Source: Clostridia bacterium | GTDB taxonomy: Bacteria; Bacillota; Clostridia; Oscillospirales; CAG-272 | Length of the DNA: 64,000 bases | NCBI GenBank assembly: GCA_017482055.1 | Contig: JAFUOH010000017.1 | Coordinates: 1-64,000, forward strand | Direction of reading: 5' to 3' | Part shown: positions 40,428 to 50,053 of the stretch, one piece after another | How the letters are laid out: each line of letters opens with the position of its first letter | How positions within the stretch are numbered: the first letter of the stretch is position 1 | Notes under the pieces: model-generated | Seen by the model: only the letters and a program-made list of their open reading frames with translations | Told to the model about the DNA's origin: nothing | Database searches by the model: none | Made by a program: the position numbers and the translations under genes

Positions 40428-41174
40428 ATGTCAAATAAAACTGTAATCGTCACCGGTGCCGCAAAGGGCATCGGTCTGGCGATAGCCTGCGGTTTTGCCG
40501 CAAGGGGCTATAATATAGCCCTGAATTATCGTTCCGATAACGGCACACAGTGTGCTGCGCTTGAAGCCTGCCGCGCTGCCGCCAAGGACGGTGCCGAGGT
40601 TGAGCTGTTCCGCGCCGACGTGTCAAAAGCGGATGAGTGCAAAGCCATGGTCGAAGCTGTAATTGCACGCTTCGGAGGTATATGGGCACTTGTCAACAAT
40701 GCGGGCATCACCCGCGACGGTCTGCTCATGCGCATGAGCGAAGAACAGTTTGACGAGGTCATTGCATGTAACTTAAAATCTGTCTATAATATGTCAAAGG
40801 CGGTCACGCCCGTTATGACAAAGGCGCGCGCAGGACGCATCATCAGTATCACAAGCGTGGTAGGTATCTACGGCAACGCAGGTCAGACCAACTATGCCGC
40901 ATCCAAGGCAGCGATCATCGGATTCACGAAATCTCTTGCCAAGGAGATCGGCAGCCGCGGCATCACCGTCAACTGTATTGCTCCCGGCTTTATCGAGACC
41001 GACATGACCGATGCGCTGGGTGAAGATGCAAAAAAGGCACTGTACGACCGCATCGCTCTTCGCCGTATAGGCAAGCCCGAGGATATTGCAAACGCCGCGG
41101 CATTCCTTGCAAGCGAGGATGCCTCCTACATCACTGCGCAGACCCTCTCGGTCGACGGCGCGATAAGTCTTTAA
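40428..41174 (+). CDS. fabG: 3-oxoacyl-ACP reductase (FabG)
   Basis: NADPH-dependent reductase of the elongation cycle, 248 residues, classical SDR fold. The cofactor motif is TGAAKGIGLAIA at residues 9-20, NNAG appears around residue 90, and the active-site Ser-Tyr-Lys are in SITSVVGIYGNAGQTNYAASK. The C-terminus ends in VDGAISL as usual. It begins 14 bp after fabH with AAGGAG. Confidence 0.95.
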   Translation: MSNKTVIVTGAAKGIGLAIACGFAARGYNIALNYRSDNGTQCAALEACRAAAKDGAEVELFRADVSKADECKAMVEAVIARFGGIWALVNNAGITRDGLLMRMSEEQFDEVIACNLKSVYNMSKAVTPVMTKARAGRIISITSVVGIYGNAGQTNYAASKAAIIGFTKSLAKEIGSRGITVNCIAPGFIETDMTDALGEDAKKALYDRIALRRIGKPEDIANAAAFLASEDASYITAQTLSVDGAISL

Positions 41175-41241
41175 TAATATAGCGTATTATTGGGTCGAGC
41201 ATCGCTCGTCCGAATATCATAAAACGAAAGGATACAAACCA

Positions 41242-42477
41242 ATGCGAGTTGTTATTACAGGTATGGGTGCCATCACCCCCGCGGGAAAGACTCCCGACGA
41301 GCTTTTTGAGCGCGCACTTTCGGGCGTGACCACTGTTTCCGAGATCACAGCCTTTGATACATCCGATTATAAATGCCACTTTGCCTGCGAGGTGAAGGAT
41401 TTCGATCCCACCTCTTATGGTATTGATGCCAAGGCAGCACGCCGCATGGATCGCTATTGTCAGTTTGCAATGGCAGCCGCCACCGACGCATATGACATAT
41501 CGGGACTCGAACGCGATAAGCTTGACATCACACGCTGCGGTGTCATTTTCGGAAGCGGTATCGGAGGACTCGGCACCCTTGAAGAAGAGCATACCAAGCT
41601 GATGGAAAAAGGCCCCGGCAGAGTTTCCCCCGTATTCATCCCCATGATGATTTCAAACATTGCCTGCGGAAATATTGCGATGAAATATGGCTTCAAGGGC
41701 ACCTGCTACGCTACAGTTACTGCGTGCGCGTCCAGTGCAACCGCTATAGGCGAGGCATTCCGTCACATCAAGGACGGATACGCCGATGTAGTCATCGCGG
41801 GCGGCTCTGAGGCAACAATAACCAAGCTGGCAGTTGCAGGTTTTTCCAACATGACCGCACTCACTCACGGCGAGACTCCCGACACCTGCTCCCTGCCCTT
41901 CGATAAGAGAAGAAGCGGCTTTACAATGGGCGAAGGCGGCGCGGCACTGGTGCTTGAAGCTTATGATCACGCAGTCGCTCGCGGTGCGAAGATCTACGGT
42001 GAGATCATCGGATACGGTACCACAAGCGACGCATATCATATCACCGCCCCCGATCCCGAAGCATCGGGCGCGACCCTCGCAATGAGCGGGGCTATCAAAG
42101 AGGGCGGCATCACTCCCGAAATGGTAGATTACATCAACGCGCACGGTACAGGTACGGCACACAACGACTCCTCCGAGACTCTTGCTGTCAAGAAAACTCT
42201 GGGTGAAGCGGCATACAAGGTCGCAATTTCCTCCACCAAGGGTGTTACAGGCCACCTTTTAGGTGCGGCAGGTGCAACCGAGGCGATCATCACAGCCATG
42301 GCGCTTGATCGCGGCATAATACCGCCTACAGCCAACCTGCGCGAGCCCGATCCTGAGCTTGATCTTGACTATACTCCCCTTGAACCGAAAAAGCGCAACA
42401 TCAAATACGCGCTGTCCAACTCCCTCGGATTTGGCGGCACAAATGTCTCACTGCTCTTTAAGAAATTCGAGGCGTAA
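41242..42477 (+). CDS. fabF: 3-oxoacyl-ACP synthase II (FabF)
   Basis: Elongating condensing enzyme, 411 residues, with the nucleophile Cys162 in VTACASSATAIGEAF and the two His ligands in NAHGTGTAHND and STKGVTGHLLGAAG. It is 67 bp downstream of fabG and co-directional with its own AAAGGA site. Together with fabH and fabG it covers initiation, condensation and reduction. Confidence 0.95.
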   Translation: MRVVITGMGAITPAGKTPDELFERALSGVTTVSEITAFDTSDYKCHFACEVKDFDPTSYGIDAKAARRMDRYCQFAMAAATDAYDISGLERDKLDITRCGVIFGSGIGGLGTLEEEHTKLMEKGPGRVSPVFIPMMISNIACGNIAMKYGFKGTCYATVTACASSATAIGEAFRHIKDGYADVVIAGGSEATITKLAVAGFSNMTALTHGETPDTCSLPFDKRRSGFTMGEGGAALVLEAYDHAVARGAKIYGEIIGYGTTSDAYHITAPDPEASGATLAMSGAIKEGGITPEMVDYINAHGTGTAHNDSSETLAVKKTLGEAAYKVAISSTKGVTGHLLGAAGATEAIITAMALDRGIIPPTANLREPDPELDLDYTPLEPKKRNIKYALSNSLGFGGTNVSLLFKKFEA

Positions 42478-42493
42478 GAAAGGAAAGCAAGCC

Positions 42494-42976
42494 ATGTTTA
42501 ACAATGTAAACGAAATAGAAGCACTTATCTGCCGCCTTATGGATAAGCTTGATGCAAGCAAGACCGACAGCCTGGAGCTTGAGGTTGCAGATGTTAAAAT
42601 AAAGCTTGGCAAGCACACTCCGCCCCCCTGTGAGCCACATCACGGCGCGCCCTCACCACAGCCCGCTATGATGCCTGCGGTGCCTGTAAGCGCTCCCGCT
42701 GCTCCGCAGATCGCCCCGGAAGCGGCTTCTGCGTCTGCGCCTGCCGCAACGGTCAACGCGCCGTTGCTCGGTGTAGCTTATGCCGCATCCTCTCCGGAAG
42801 CCGAGCCCTTTATTAAAGTGGGCGATAAGGTTAAAAAGGGAGATATCATCTGCATAATCGAAGCCATGAAGGTCATGAACGAGATCGAATCCGATAAGGA
42901 CGGCGAGGTCACCGAAATACTGTTCGAAAACGGAAAAATGGTTGAATTCGGTCAGCCGTTGATTTCCGTAAAGTGA
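42494..42976 (+). CDS. accB: Biotin carboxyl carrier protein of acetyl-CoA carboxylase
   Basis: Carries carboxybiotin between AccC and AccDA. The 160-residue protein has an N-terminal helix region, an Ala/Pro-rich linker (about 43-90) and a biotinyl domain with the modified Lys126 in EAMKVMNEI. Start ATG at 42494 follows AAAGGAAAGCAAGCC; longer reading upstream only overlaps fabF. FabZ follows 7 bp later. Confidence 0.93.
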   Translation: MFNNVNEIEALICRLMDKLDASKTDSLELEVADVKIKLGKHTPPPCEPHHGAPSPQPAMMPAVPVSAPAAPQIAPEAASASAPAATVNAPLLGVAYAASSPEAEPFIKVGDKVKKGDIICIIEAMKVMNEIESDKDGEVTEILFENGKMVEFGQPLISVK

Positions 42977-42983
42977 GGCTGTA

Positions 42984-43409
42984 ATGATACTTGATAAAGA
43001 CGGGATCAAAGCTATCCTTCCCCACCGCGAGCCGTTTTTGCTCATCGACGAGGTAACCGAGCTTATTGACGGCAAGTCCGCCACTGCAAAATGGACTCTC
43101 ACGGGCAACGAATATTTCTTTAAAGGTCACTTCCCGGACACGCCCGTACTTCCGGGCGTACTGATGCTTGAATCCATCGCACAGTGCGGCGCAGTCGTAA
43201 TACTGGGACTTCCCGAAAACCGCGGCAAGATTGCATTCTTCGCCGGGGCGGACAATGTAAAATTCAAGCGCAAGGTAGTTCCCGGCGACACGTTGGAGCT
43301 TCACTGTGAGCTGATAAAATCCCGCTTCGGCATGGCGATCGCTCAGGGTACCGCCACGGTAAACGGCGAGCTTGCATGCTCGGCGGAAATAAAGTGCATG
43401 GTTCAGTGA
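42984..43409 (+). CDS. fabZ: 3-hydroxyacyl-ACP dehydratase (FabZ)
   Basis: Hot-dog-fold dehydratase, 141 residues. The catalytic His lies in FKGHFPDTPVLPGVLMLESIAQ (in parts), followed by the conserved Glu in MLESIAQ. It removes water in each elongation cycle. Located between accB and accC, an order widespread in Clostridia. Confidence 0.95.
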   Translation: MILDKDGIKAILPHREPFLLIDEVTELIDGKSATAKWTLTGNEYFFKGHFPDTPVLPGVLMLESIAQCGAVVILGLPENRGKIAFFAGADNVKFKRKVVPGDTLELHCELIKSRFGMAIAQGTATVNGELACSAEIKCMVQ

Positions 43410-43419
43410 GGGAACTGAT

Positions 43420-44778
43420 ATGTTCAGAAAAATATTGATCGCCAACCGCGGTGAGATCGCTGTCCGCGTGATACGCGCCTGCCGTGACATGGGCATTATC
43501 AGTGTTGCAGTCTATTCCGAGGCTGACCGCGAGTCACTGCATACGCTTATCGCGGACGAAGCCGTCTGCATCGGTGGGGCATATTCACGTGACAGCTATC
43601 TAAACATGAACGCTATCATCACCGCCGCCAAGCTGACAGGCTCGGAGGCTATACACCCCGGATACGGATTCCTGTCCGAAAACAGCCGTTTCGCACGGCT
43701 CTGCGAGGAAAACGGTATTGAGTTCATCGGTCCCTCGGCTCACTCCATCGAGCTTGTGGGCGACAAAGCAGAGGCTCGCCGTACCGTTGCGGCGGCAGGA
43801 GTGCCGATAGTCCCCGGAAGCAAGGGCATCGTCACCGATATCACAGCCGCCGAGGAGATCGCCGAAAAAATCGGTTATCCCGTAATGATCAAAGCCGCAA
43901 ACGGCGGCGGAGGTAAGGGTATCCGCATGGTAAGCGATAAAACCGAGCTCTCACGCGCTTTTGATGCGGCAAGGAGCGAAGCCGCCGCCAATTTCGGCGA
44001 CGACGGCGTTTACATCGAAAAATTCATCCGCGACCCGCATCACATTGAGTTCCAAATACTTGCAGACAAGCACGGTAACGCCATTCATTTAATGGAACGT
44101 GACTGTTCAATGCAGCGCCGTCACCAAAAGGTGCTTGAGGAGACCCCCTCGGCATTTGTGACACCCGAGCTGAGGGAACGCATGGGCAAGGCATCCGTTG
44201 CAGCCGCGCTCGCCGCAGGCTACCATGGTGCCGGCACCGTGGAGTATCTTGTTGATGCCGACCGCAACTTCTATTTTATGGAGATGAATGCCCGCATACA
44301 GGTGGAGCATCCCGTGACCGAGGTACTGACAGGCGTTGACCTTGTACGTGCGCAAATAGACATCGCGGCAGGTAAAAAGCTGAAATTCGAGCAGCCCGAT
44401 ATAGTTCCCCGCGGTCACGTTATCGAGTGCCGCATCAACGCAGAGGATCCCGCGCGCGGATTCGCGCCCTGTCCCGGCAAGATAACCAGCCTGAATGTTC
44501 CCGGTGGACTTGGAGTGCGTGTGGATACTGCAGTATACCAGGGGTACACAGTACCGCCGTATTATGATTCCATGATTGCCAAGCTCATCGTAAACGGCAG
44601 TCACCGCGAGGAAGCGATAACGCGCATGCGTCGAGCGCTTGCCGAGTTTATCATCGACGGCATCGGGTCTAATATTGATTTTCAGTTGGCTCTGACCGAC
44701 TGCAAAGAATTCCGTTTGGGGAATTACACCAATTCATTTCTTGACGATACTGACATTACCAAGCTTACTCACGAATGA
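43420..44778 (+). CDS. accC: Biotin carboxylase subunit of acetyl-CoA carboxylase
   Basis: ATP-dependent carboxylation of biotin on AccB, 452 residues, the usual length. ATP-grasp signatures are GYPVMIKAANGGGGKGIRMV, RDCSMQRRHQKVLEE and FMEMNARIQVEHPVTE. Starts with IANRGEIAVRVIRACRDMGI. Preceded by GAGGGAACTGAT. Confidence 0.95.
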   Translation: MFRKILIANRGEIAVRVIRACRDMGIISVAVYSEADRESLHTLIADEAVCIGGAYSRDSYLNMNAIITAAKLTGSEAIHPGYGFLSENSRFARLCEENGIEFIGPSAHSIELVGDKAEARRTVAAAGVPIVPGSKGIVTDITAAEEIAEKIGYPVMIKAANGGGGKGIRMVSDKTELSRAFDAARSEAAANFGDDGVYIEKFIRDPHHIEFQILADKHGNAIHLMERDCSMQRRHQKVLEETPSAFVTPELRERMGKASVAAALAAGYHGAGTVEYLVDADRNFYFMEMNARIQVEHPVTEVLTGVDLVRAQIDIAAGKKLKFEQPDIVPRGHVIECRINAEDPARGFAPCPGKITSLNVPGGLGVRVDTAVYQGYTVPPYYDSMIAKLIVNGSHREEAITRMRRALAEFIIDGIGSNIDFQLALTDCKEFRLGNYTNSFLDDTDITKLTHE

Positions 44779-44789
44779 GGTGAAACACA

Positions 44790-45680
44790 TTGAGCGAACT
44801 GTTTAAGGACTTATTTAAAAAAGCACAATACATCACGATCCCAGATTCCATCAAAAACCTCCCCGACTCAAAAAAGAAGTCGAAGGAGGAGGTGTCAAGC
44901 GAACCAAAGATCGTCTGCACCAAGTGCAAAAAAGAGGTAGCGCCCGATAAATACGCGGTGGCGCTCAGAGTCTGTCCGCACTGCGGAGCTCATGCAAGGC
45001 TGAACGCTCGTGATCGAATCGCCATGACCGTAGATGAGGGCAGCTTCGAAGAGCTCTTCTCCGAGATCACCTCCGCCAATCCCCTTGAGTTTGAAGGATA
45101 CACCGAAAAGGTAGAAAAGCTGCGGTCGCAGACTCGCCTCAACGAGGCTGTGGTCACAGGGCGTGCCAGGATACACGGTGAGGCGTGTATGCTCGCTGTA
45201 ATGGACTCTACCTTTATGATGGCATCCATGGGCAGTGCGGTGGGCGAGAAGCTCACACGACTGTTTGAGGCGGCTACGGTGGAACGGCTTCCTGTAGTGA
45301 TCTTCACCGCTTCGGGAGGTGCGAGAATGCATGAGGGCACGCTTTCACTTATGCAGATGGCAAAGGTCAGCGCCGCCGTTGGACTCCACAGCGACGCGGG
45401 GTTGCTTTACATCACAGTCCTCTGCGACCCCACCACCGGCGGAGTTGTAGCGAGCTTCGCAATGCTCGGCGATGTTATTCTCTCCGAGCCGAAAGCCCTC
45501 ATAGGCTTTGCGGGACGACGCGTTATCGAGGGCACTATAGGCAAAAAGCTGCCCGAGGATTTCCAAAGCGCGGAATTTCAGCTTGAGCACGGTTTTGTGG
45601 ATGCGATAGTTCCACGTGCTGAGCTTCCCGAGAAGATAGCGCTTATAATTGGTTTATCGAAAGGCGGTGAGGCACGATGA
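44790..45680 (+). CDS. accD: Acetyl-CoA carboxylase carboxyltransferase beta subunit
   Basis: A 296-residue subunit that with AccA transfers the carboxyl to acetyl-CoA. An N-terminal zinc ribbon is formed by CTKCKKEV and CPHCGAHA, and the crotonase-type core includes FTASGGARMHEGTLSLMQMAK. The start is TTG at 44790, 7-8 bp from GAGGTG; no ATG fits. It overlaps accA by 4 bp (ATGA). Confidence 0.94.
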   Translation: MSELFKDLFKKAQYITIPDSIKNLPDSKKKSKEEVSSEPKIVCTKCKKEVAPDKYAVALRVCPHCGAHARLNARDRIAMTVDEGSFEELFSEITSANPLEFEGYTEKVEKLRSQTRLNEAVVTGRARIHGEACMLAVMDSTFMMASMGSAVGEKLTRLFEAATVERLPVVIFTASGGARMHEGTLSLMQMAKVSAAVGLHSDAGLLYITVLCDPTTGGVVASFAMLGDVILSEPKALIGFAGRRVIEGTIGKKLPEDFQSAEFQLEHGFVDAIVPRAELPEKIALIIGLSKGGEAR

Positions 45681-46495
45681 GTGAAAAGCAAACTGTTGAT
45701 GCGCTGACCAAATTCACCCTGTCGCGCCACAAAGATCGCCCGGGGGTACGCGATTATGTCTCCCACATCTTCACAGATGTGCTGGAGCTTCACGGTGACC
45801 GTTCCTTCGGTGACGATCCCGCCATGTATACCGCCATAGCCAGACTTGAAGGCATTCCTGTGACAGTTATCGGTCATGTCAAGGGGCACACAGTACAAGC
45901 TAATATCGCTTCAAACTTCGGAATGGCACATCCCGAGGGATATCGCAAGGCAATGCGCCAGATGAAGCAGGCGGAAAAGTTCGGACGTCCGATAATCACC
46001 TTTGTAGACACCCCCGGCGCGGACTGCGGCGTAGGTGCGGAGGAGCGCGGACAAGGTCTTGCAATCGCCGAAAATCTTCGTGACATGATGGGGCTGAGGG
46101 TGCCGATAATCAGCACTGTGATCGGTGAGGGCGGCTCAGGCGGCGCGCTGGGTATCGCCTGTGCGAATCGCGTTCTGATGCTTGAAAATGCGACCTACTC
46201 GGTCATATCTCCCAGAGGCTTTGCCAGCATACTGTGGAAGGATCCCACCCGCGAAAAAGAAGCAGCGCAGACACTGCGCATGACAGCGGATGATCTTTTG
46301 GCTCTCGGAATCATAGATGAGGTCATTCCCGAGCCCGAGGGCGGTGCACATCTCGACCATATTGCCGCCGCAGATGTGTTAAAAGTAAATATTTTGAAAA
46401 ATTTATCAGACCTACTTGAAAAAGACAAAGAAATGATATATAATGAGAGATACGAGAAGTTCCGAAAGATGGGACAGTACAAGATCATCGAGTAA
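45677..46495 (+). CDS. accA: Acetyl-CoA carboxylase carboxyltransferase alpha subunit
   Basis: A 272-residue partner of AccD. Family motifs include DRSFGDDPAM, GHVKGHTVQANIASNFGMA, PIITFVDTPGADCGVGAEERGQ and VIGEGGSGGALGIACANRV (read in parts). It lacks the long N-terminal extension of E. coli AccA, as is common in Firmicutes. Overlap with accD indicates 1:1 coupled synthesis. Confidence 0.94.
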   Translation: MSEKQTVDALTKFTLSRHKDRPGVRDYVSHIFTDVLELHGDRSFGDDPAMYTAIARLEGIPVTVIGHVKGHTVQANIASNFGMAHPEGYRKAMRQMKQAEKFGRPIITFVDTPGADCGVGAEERGQGLAIAENLRDMMGLRVPIISTVIGEGGSGGALGIACANRVLMLENATYSVISPRGFASILWKDPTREKEAAQTLRMTADDLLALGIIDEVIPEPEGGAHLDHIAAADVLKVNILKNLSDLLEKDKEMIYNERYEKFRKMGQYKIIE

Positions 46496-46571
46496 GAGGA
46501 CTCTGCGAACAAATCCGCGCGGCAAAAATACCCGTCGGATAAAAAATATTATTTAATGGAGGAATATACCC

Positions 46572-46796
46572 ATGTTTGAAAAAATCGTAAATATCGTTGT
46601 TGACCAGCTCGGTTGTGACGAAGCGCTCGTCACCGAGGACGCAAGCATTCTTGACGATCTCGGCGCGGACTCTCTGGACGTTGTTGAGATGCTGATGGCT
46701 ATCGAAGAAAACTTCGGCGTATCGGTACCCGACGAGGAGATCCCGAATCTTAAGACCGTTCGCGATATCATGAATTATATCGAAGCTAATATGTAA
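46572..46796 (+). CDS. acpP: Acyl carrier protein
   Basis: A 74-residue ACP with the phosphopantetheine Ser34 in GADSLDVVEML, acidic helix II and length typical of AcpP. It closes the fab/acc operon, 76 bp after accA with its own GGAGGAATATACCC site. ACP at the distal end is less common than near fabD/fabF. Confidence 0.95.
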   Translation: MFEKIVNIVVDQLGCDEALVTEDASILDDLGADSLDVVEMLMAIEENFGVSVPDEEIPNLKTVRDIMNYIEANM

Positions 46797-46814
46797 TTAT
46801 TTACACAAACAATA

Positions 46815-46844
46815 TGTGGCTGCCAACGGCAGCCACAATTTTTT
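46815..46844 (+). terminator. Rho-independent terminator of the fab/acc operon
   Basis: TGTGGCTGCC (46815-46824) pairs perfectly with GGCAGCCACA (46828-46837), 3-nt loop, followed by T6 at 46839-46844. Confidence 0.95.
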
Positions 46845-46853
46845 ATGCAACAA

Positions 46854-46889
46854 AAAATCTCCCCGAATCAAACGATTCGGGGAGATTTT
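46854..46889 (-). terminator. Terminator of the SLH repeat-protein gene
   Basis: AAAATCTCCCCGAATC and GATTCGGGGAGATTTT form a perfect 16-bp stem around AAAC, ending 2 bp from the minus-strand stop codon. The A/T ends make it bidirectional. Confidence 0.93.
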
Positions 46890-46891
46890 GC

Positions 46892-49861
46892 TTATTTCTC
46901 AAGGTTTGAGTAGTTCATGAGGATCTGTGCAAACTGTGCACGGTCAACATTACCCTTAGGCATGAGCTTACCGGTGGTGTTGTCACCGTTAAGGATACCG
47001 TTTTCGTTGCACCAGCTGAGAGCTTCAACTGCCCAGTAGGAGATCTCGCTCATGTCATTGAACTTACTGAGGTTAGCGCTGATGATGCCCTTGTAGCCGC
47101 CGCCATTGTACTGTACATAGCGATAGAAGATCGCCGCGAACTGTTCACGGGTGAGCGAAGAATTGGGCTCAAACGCGCCGGTAGTTGCGATATCATTGAG
47201 GATACCGTTAGCTGCTGCCCAACGGATAGCCTCGGTGTACCACTCGCCTGCGGGAACATCAGTATAAGGGATAGTCGCGTCGCTGAGAGGCTTGCCTGCG
47301 AGTCTCCAGAGAACGGTAACGATCATACCGCGGCTGGTTTCGGTACCGGGCTCAAAGGTAGTTGTACTTGTACCGTTCATAAGACCGTTGGAGATCACAT
47401 AGTCAACTGCTGCATGATACCAGCTGTTTGCGCTTACGTCAACATCGGTAAAGGGCTTAGCCGCACAAACATGGGCACCGGGAGTGGTATTAGCCTTGAA
47501 GGCAGCACTTACAGTGACCTTTTCGGCGGGCATTGTGAAGGAGTAGGTGCCGTTAGAATTCTTGGTAACGGAAACGGCAGTCTTGCTTGTACCCTTGGTT
47601 ACAGTAACGCTGTTTACATCATAGTTCTTTGCGGGAGTTACGGTAAGGGTGATCTTTTCACCGCTTGCAGACTTAGCCGCAGACGCCGCAACAGTACCGT
47701 TCTTTATAGCGCTGTCGATGGTAATGTCGTAGGTGGTCTTGGTAACCTTCTTGAAGGTTGCGTTAACTGTTACTCTGGTAGAGGGCATGGTGAAGGTGTA
47801 AGAGCCGTCCTTATTTTCGGTAACGGTGACCTTCACGCTGTTAGAGTCTCTTGTAACGGTAACGGTGTCTACCTCGTAGCCATCTGCGGGCTCAACAAAG
47901 ATATCGACCTTATCGCCGCTGTCAGCCTTGGTATCGGAGGTCTCAACAGTACCGTTCTTGATGCTGCTGTTCACCGAAACCTTATAAGCACCGGTGGAGC
48001 TGCCCTTCCTTACGAAGGTAACTTCAACGTCAACGTCGTAAGAAGGCATGGTGAAGTAATAATAGGTCTCTCCGTCGTCGTCCTCGTCCTCGGTTACCTT
48101 GACGGTAGTGGTGGACTTGCTTGTTCTGGTAACGGTTACATCGTCAACCACATAACCGCTGTCGGGATCGGGGTAAATGGTTATCGTCCTACCCTTGGTG
48201 GAGGTAGAACGGGAGATGTCAACAGTACCGTAGTCCTCGTCGTAGTCAAGGTTGATGTCGTACTTGGTAGAGGAAGAAGAACTTCCGCCCCTTACAAAAT
48301 CGACGTAAATATATACGCTGTCGCCGGGCATATAGAAGTAAATGTAATCGTCATCGGCATCACCGTAGATCGTAACATCGTCACCGGTCTTATCCTCGGT
48401 GATCTCGATGTCGTCTACCTTGTAGCCGTCATCGGGATACAGGTAAACCTTGACCTTGTCGCCCTTTTCAGCCTTGGAAGCCGCGGAAATGGAGCCGTAG
48501 TCCTCGTCACATCCGAGCTCGATAGCGTAGGATTTGCCGGAGGAGGAGGTGCCTTCTTCATCGAATTCGATGTCAACATAGACCTTTTCATCGGGCATCT
48601 TGAAATACCAGTAACCGTCGCTGTCTTCCTTAGCCGATGTAACCTTGTCGCCGTCGAAATCTCTTACAACAACAGTGTCGACCTCATAATCATCCTCGGG
48701 ATAGATATAGAACTTTACCTCGGTGTCTTCGGCTGCCTTGGAAGGACCGGTAACGGTGCCATAATCGTCGTCGAAGGAATAATCAATAGAGTACTTGGTG
48801 GCGGTAGAGGTATCCTCGCCGTCGAAGTCAACGTAAACCTCAACATCATCTGCGGGCATCGTGAAATAGTAGTATTTCGTACTCTCATCAACTTCAACAG
48901 AATCACCGTCACTGTCCTCAACGGTTATATCAATGGTGTAGTTGTCATCGTTGGGCTCAACGTAGATCCTTACCTTGTCGCCCTTTTCGGCGGAGGTGTA
49001 GTTAAGGCGTGCAAAACCATAGTCAGCCTCGTAATCGAGAGAAACACTATACTCCTTACCCGAAGAAGAACCGTCGTCATCGAAGGTTACCTCGATGGTA
49101 ACGTCATCATCCGGCATGTCGAAGTAGTAGTACTTGTAGCCACTTTCATCATAGTCCCAATCATAGCTAATCTCGTCATCATCACTGTTAAGGACCTCGA
49201 TATCATCGACCTCATGACCCGAATAGGTTACGATACGGAACCAAACCTCTTCGTCCTCTTCGGCAGAAGACTGAGATATGTACACGGCACCACAATCCTC
49301 GTCATACTTTGTATCAATGGAATAGCCATCCGCGGAGGAACTGGACGTAGACGCCTTTACATCCATGCAATCGTCGTATACATCAATATACTCACCATAT
49401 CTTCCATAATAGATCTCATAATCGTCCTGTGCGAGTTCAGCATAACCGCTGCTCTTGAGTGCTTCAAGCTCAAACGCAAGAATCGTGGTACCATTCTGAA
49501 TTTCTTCAACATCATCGCAAGAAAGCTCCAGAAGACCGTCATCCGCCTTGGAATCGTCGAGTTCGAAGCCGTACTCGGTTTCTGCCGAATCCGGTACATA
49601 TGCAAAACGGTTGTCATTAAATGTAATCTCGTCATAGAAGCTGTAAAAATCGAATTCATCAATAGATGTGCCATCGGGATATTCACCGAATACTGTAAGA
49701 CGAACCGTTACGGTATCGCCCTTTGCTATCTTGGTCTCATCGACCGTAAGCAGAAGTAAAAAGCTGTAGTCCTCGTAATCGTAATCCGCAGCAAATGCGG
49801 GAACTGCCATGGATACCACCATGGAAAGAACTAAAAATAAGGATAGTATGATTTTTTTCAT
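46892..49861 (-). CDS. SLH-domain surface protein with cohesin-like domain and acidic InlB-type repeats
   Basis: A 989-residue secreted protein. A signal peptide ends near AVPAFA. Residues ~32-170 look like a cohesin-type domain (TVDETKIAKGDTVTVRLTV; AFELEALKSSGYAELA). Seven repeats of ~80-95 residues follow (about 200-820), each closing with a pattern such as YYFTMPADDVEVYVDFDG, of the bacterial InlB-B-like repeat type. Repeats 1-5 are very rich in Asp/Glu/Ser, while 6 and 7 are Lys/Thr-rich. Three SLH domains (about 825-989, FTDVDVSANSWYHAAVDYV onward) anchor it to the wall. ATG 49861 or GTG 49864 are both possible starts. Confidence 0.88.
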   Translation of the reverse strand: MKKIILSLFLVLSMVVSMAVPAFAADYDYEDYSFLLLLTVDETKIAKGDTVTVRLTVFGEYPDGTSIDEFDFYSFYDEITFNDNRFAYVPDSAETEYGFELDDSKADDGLLELSCDDVEEIQNGTTILAFELEALKSSGYAELAQDDYEIYYGRYGEYIDVYDDCMDVKASTSSSSADGYSIDTKYDEDCGAVYISQSSAEEDEEVWFRIVTYSGHEVDDIEVLNSDDDEISYDWDYDESGYKYYYFDMPDDDVTIEVTFDDDGSSSGKEYSVSLDYEADYGFARLNYTSAEKGDKVRIYVEPNDDNYTIDITVEDSDGDSVEVDESTKYYYFTMPADDVEVYVDFDGEDTSTATKYSIDYSFDDDYGTVTGPSKAAEDTEVKFYIYPEDDYEVDTVVVRDFDGDKVTSAKEDSDGYWYFKMPDEKVYVDIEFDEEGTSSSGKSYAIELGCDEDYGSISAASKAEKGDKVKVYLYPDDGYKVDDIEITEDKTGDDVTIYGDADDDYIYFYMPGDSVYIYVDFVRGGSSSSSTKYDINLDYDEDYGTVDISRSTSTKGRTITIYPDPDSGYVVDDVTVTRTSKSTTTVKVTEDEDDDGETYYYFTMPSYDVDVEVTFVRKGSSTGAYKVSVNSSIKNGTVETSDTKADSGDKVDIFVEPADGYEVDTVTVTRDSNSVKVTVTENKDGSYTFTMPSTRVTVNATFKKVTKTTYDITIDSAIKNGTVAASAAKSASGEKITLTVTPAKNYDVNSVTVTKGTSKTAVSVTKNSNGTYSFTMPAEKVTVSAAFKANTTPGAHVCAAKPFTDVDVSANSWYHAAVDYVISNGLMNGTSTTTFEPGTETSRGMIVTVLWRLAGKPLSDATIPYTDVPAGEWYTEAIRWAAANGILNDIATTGAFEPNSSLTREQFAAIFYRYVQYNGGGYKGIISANLSKFNDMSEISYWAVEALSWCNENGILNGDNTTGKLMPKGNVDRAQFAQILMNYSNLEK

Positions 49862-49929
49862 CACGTTAAATTCCTTTCTGTATCCTTATGATTTTTTATA
49901 ATGATTCCATTATCATTATCCGTATCAAC

Positions 49930-49958
49930 ATTATACACTGTTATGCAGAAAAAGTCAA
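49930..49958 (-). promoter_or_regulatory. Promoter of the SLH repeat-protein gene
   Basis: Minus strand TTGACT (49953-49958), 17 bp, TATAAT (49930-49935); leader ~60 nt to the start codon. Confidence 0.82.
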
Positions 49959-50053
49959 TAGAAATATTTCTCTATAGATGTAAAAATTTTCGTAACAGAA
50001 TATAGCTTTTGTTAAATTTACACACAATTGCTTTATGAGACAAACTACCAAAG

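Noticed and set aside
42359-42493. Upstream extension of accB by 45 codons
   Set aside because: It overlaps fabF out of frame and lacks the AccB N-terminal pattern.
47414-49759. A 781-codon open frame on the plus strand opposite the SLH repeat protein
   Set aside because: It is the mirror of an Asp/Glu/Ser/Thr-rich repetitive gene, has no ribosome binding site and shows no domain. The minus-strand gene has a signal peptide, repeats and SLH domains.
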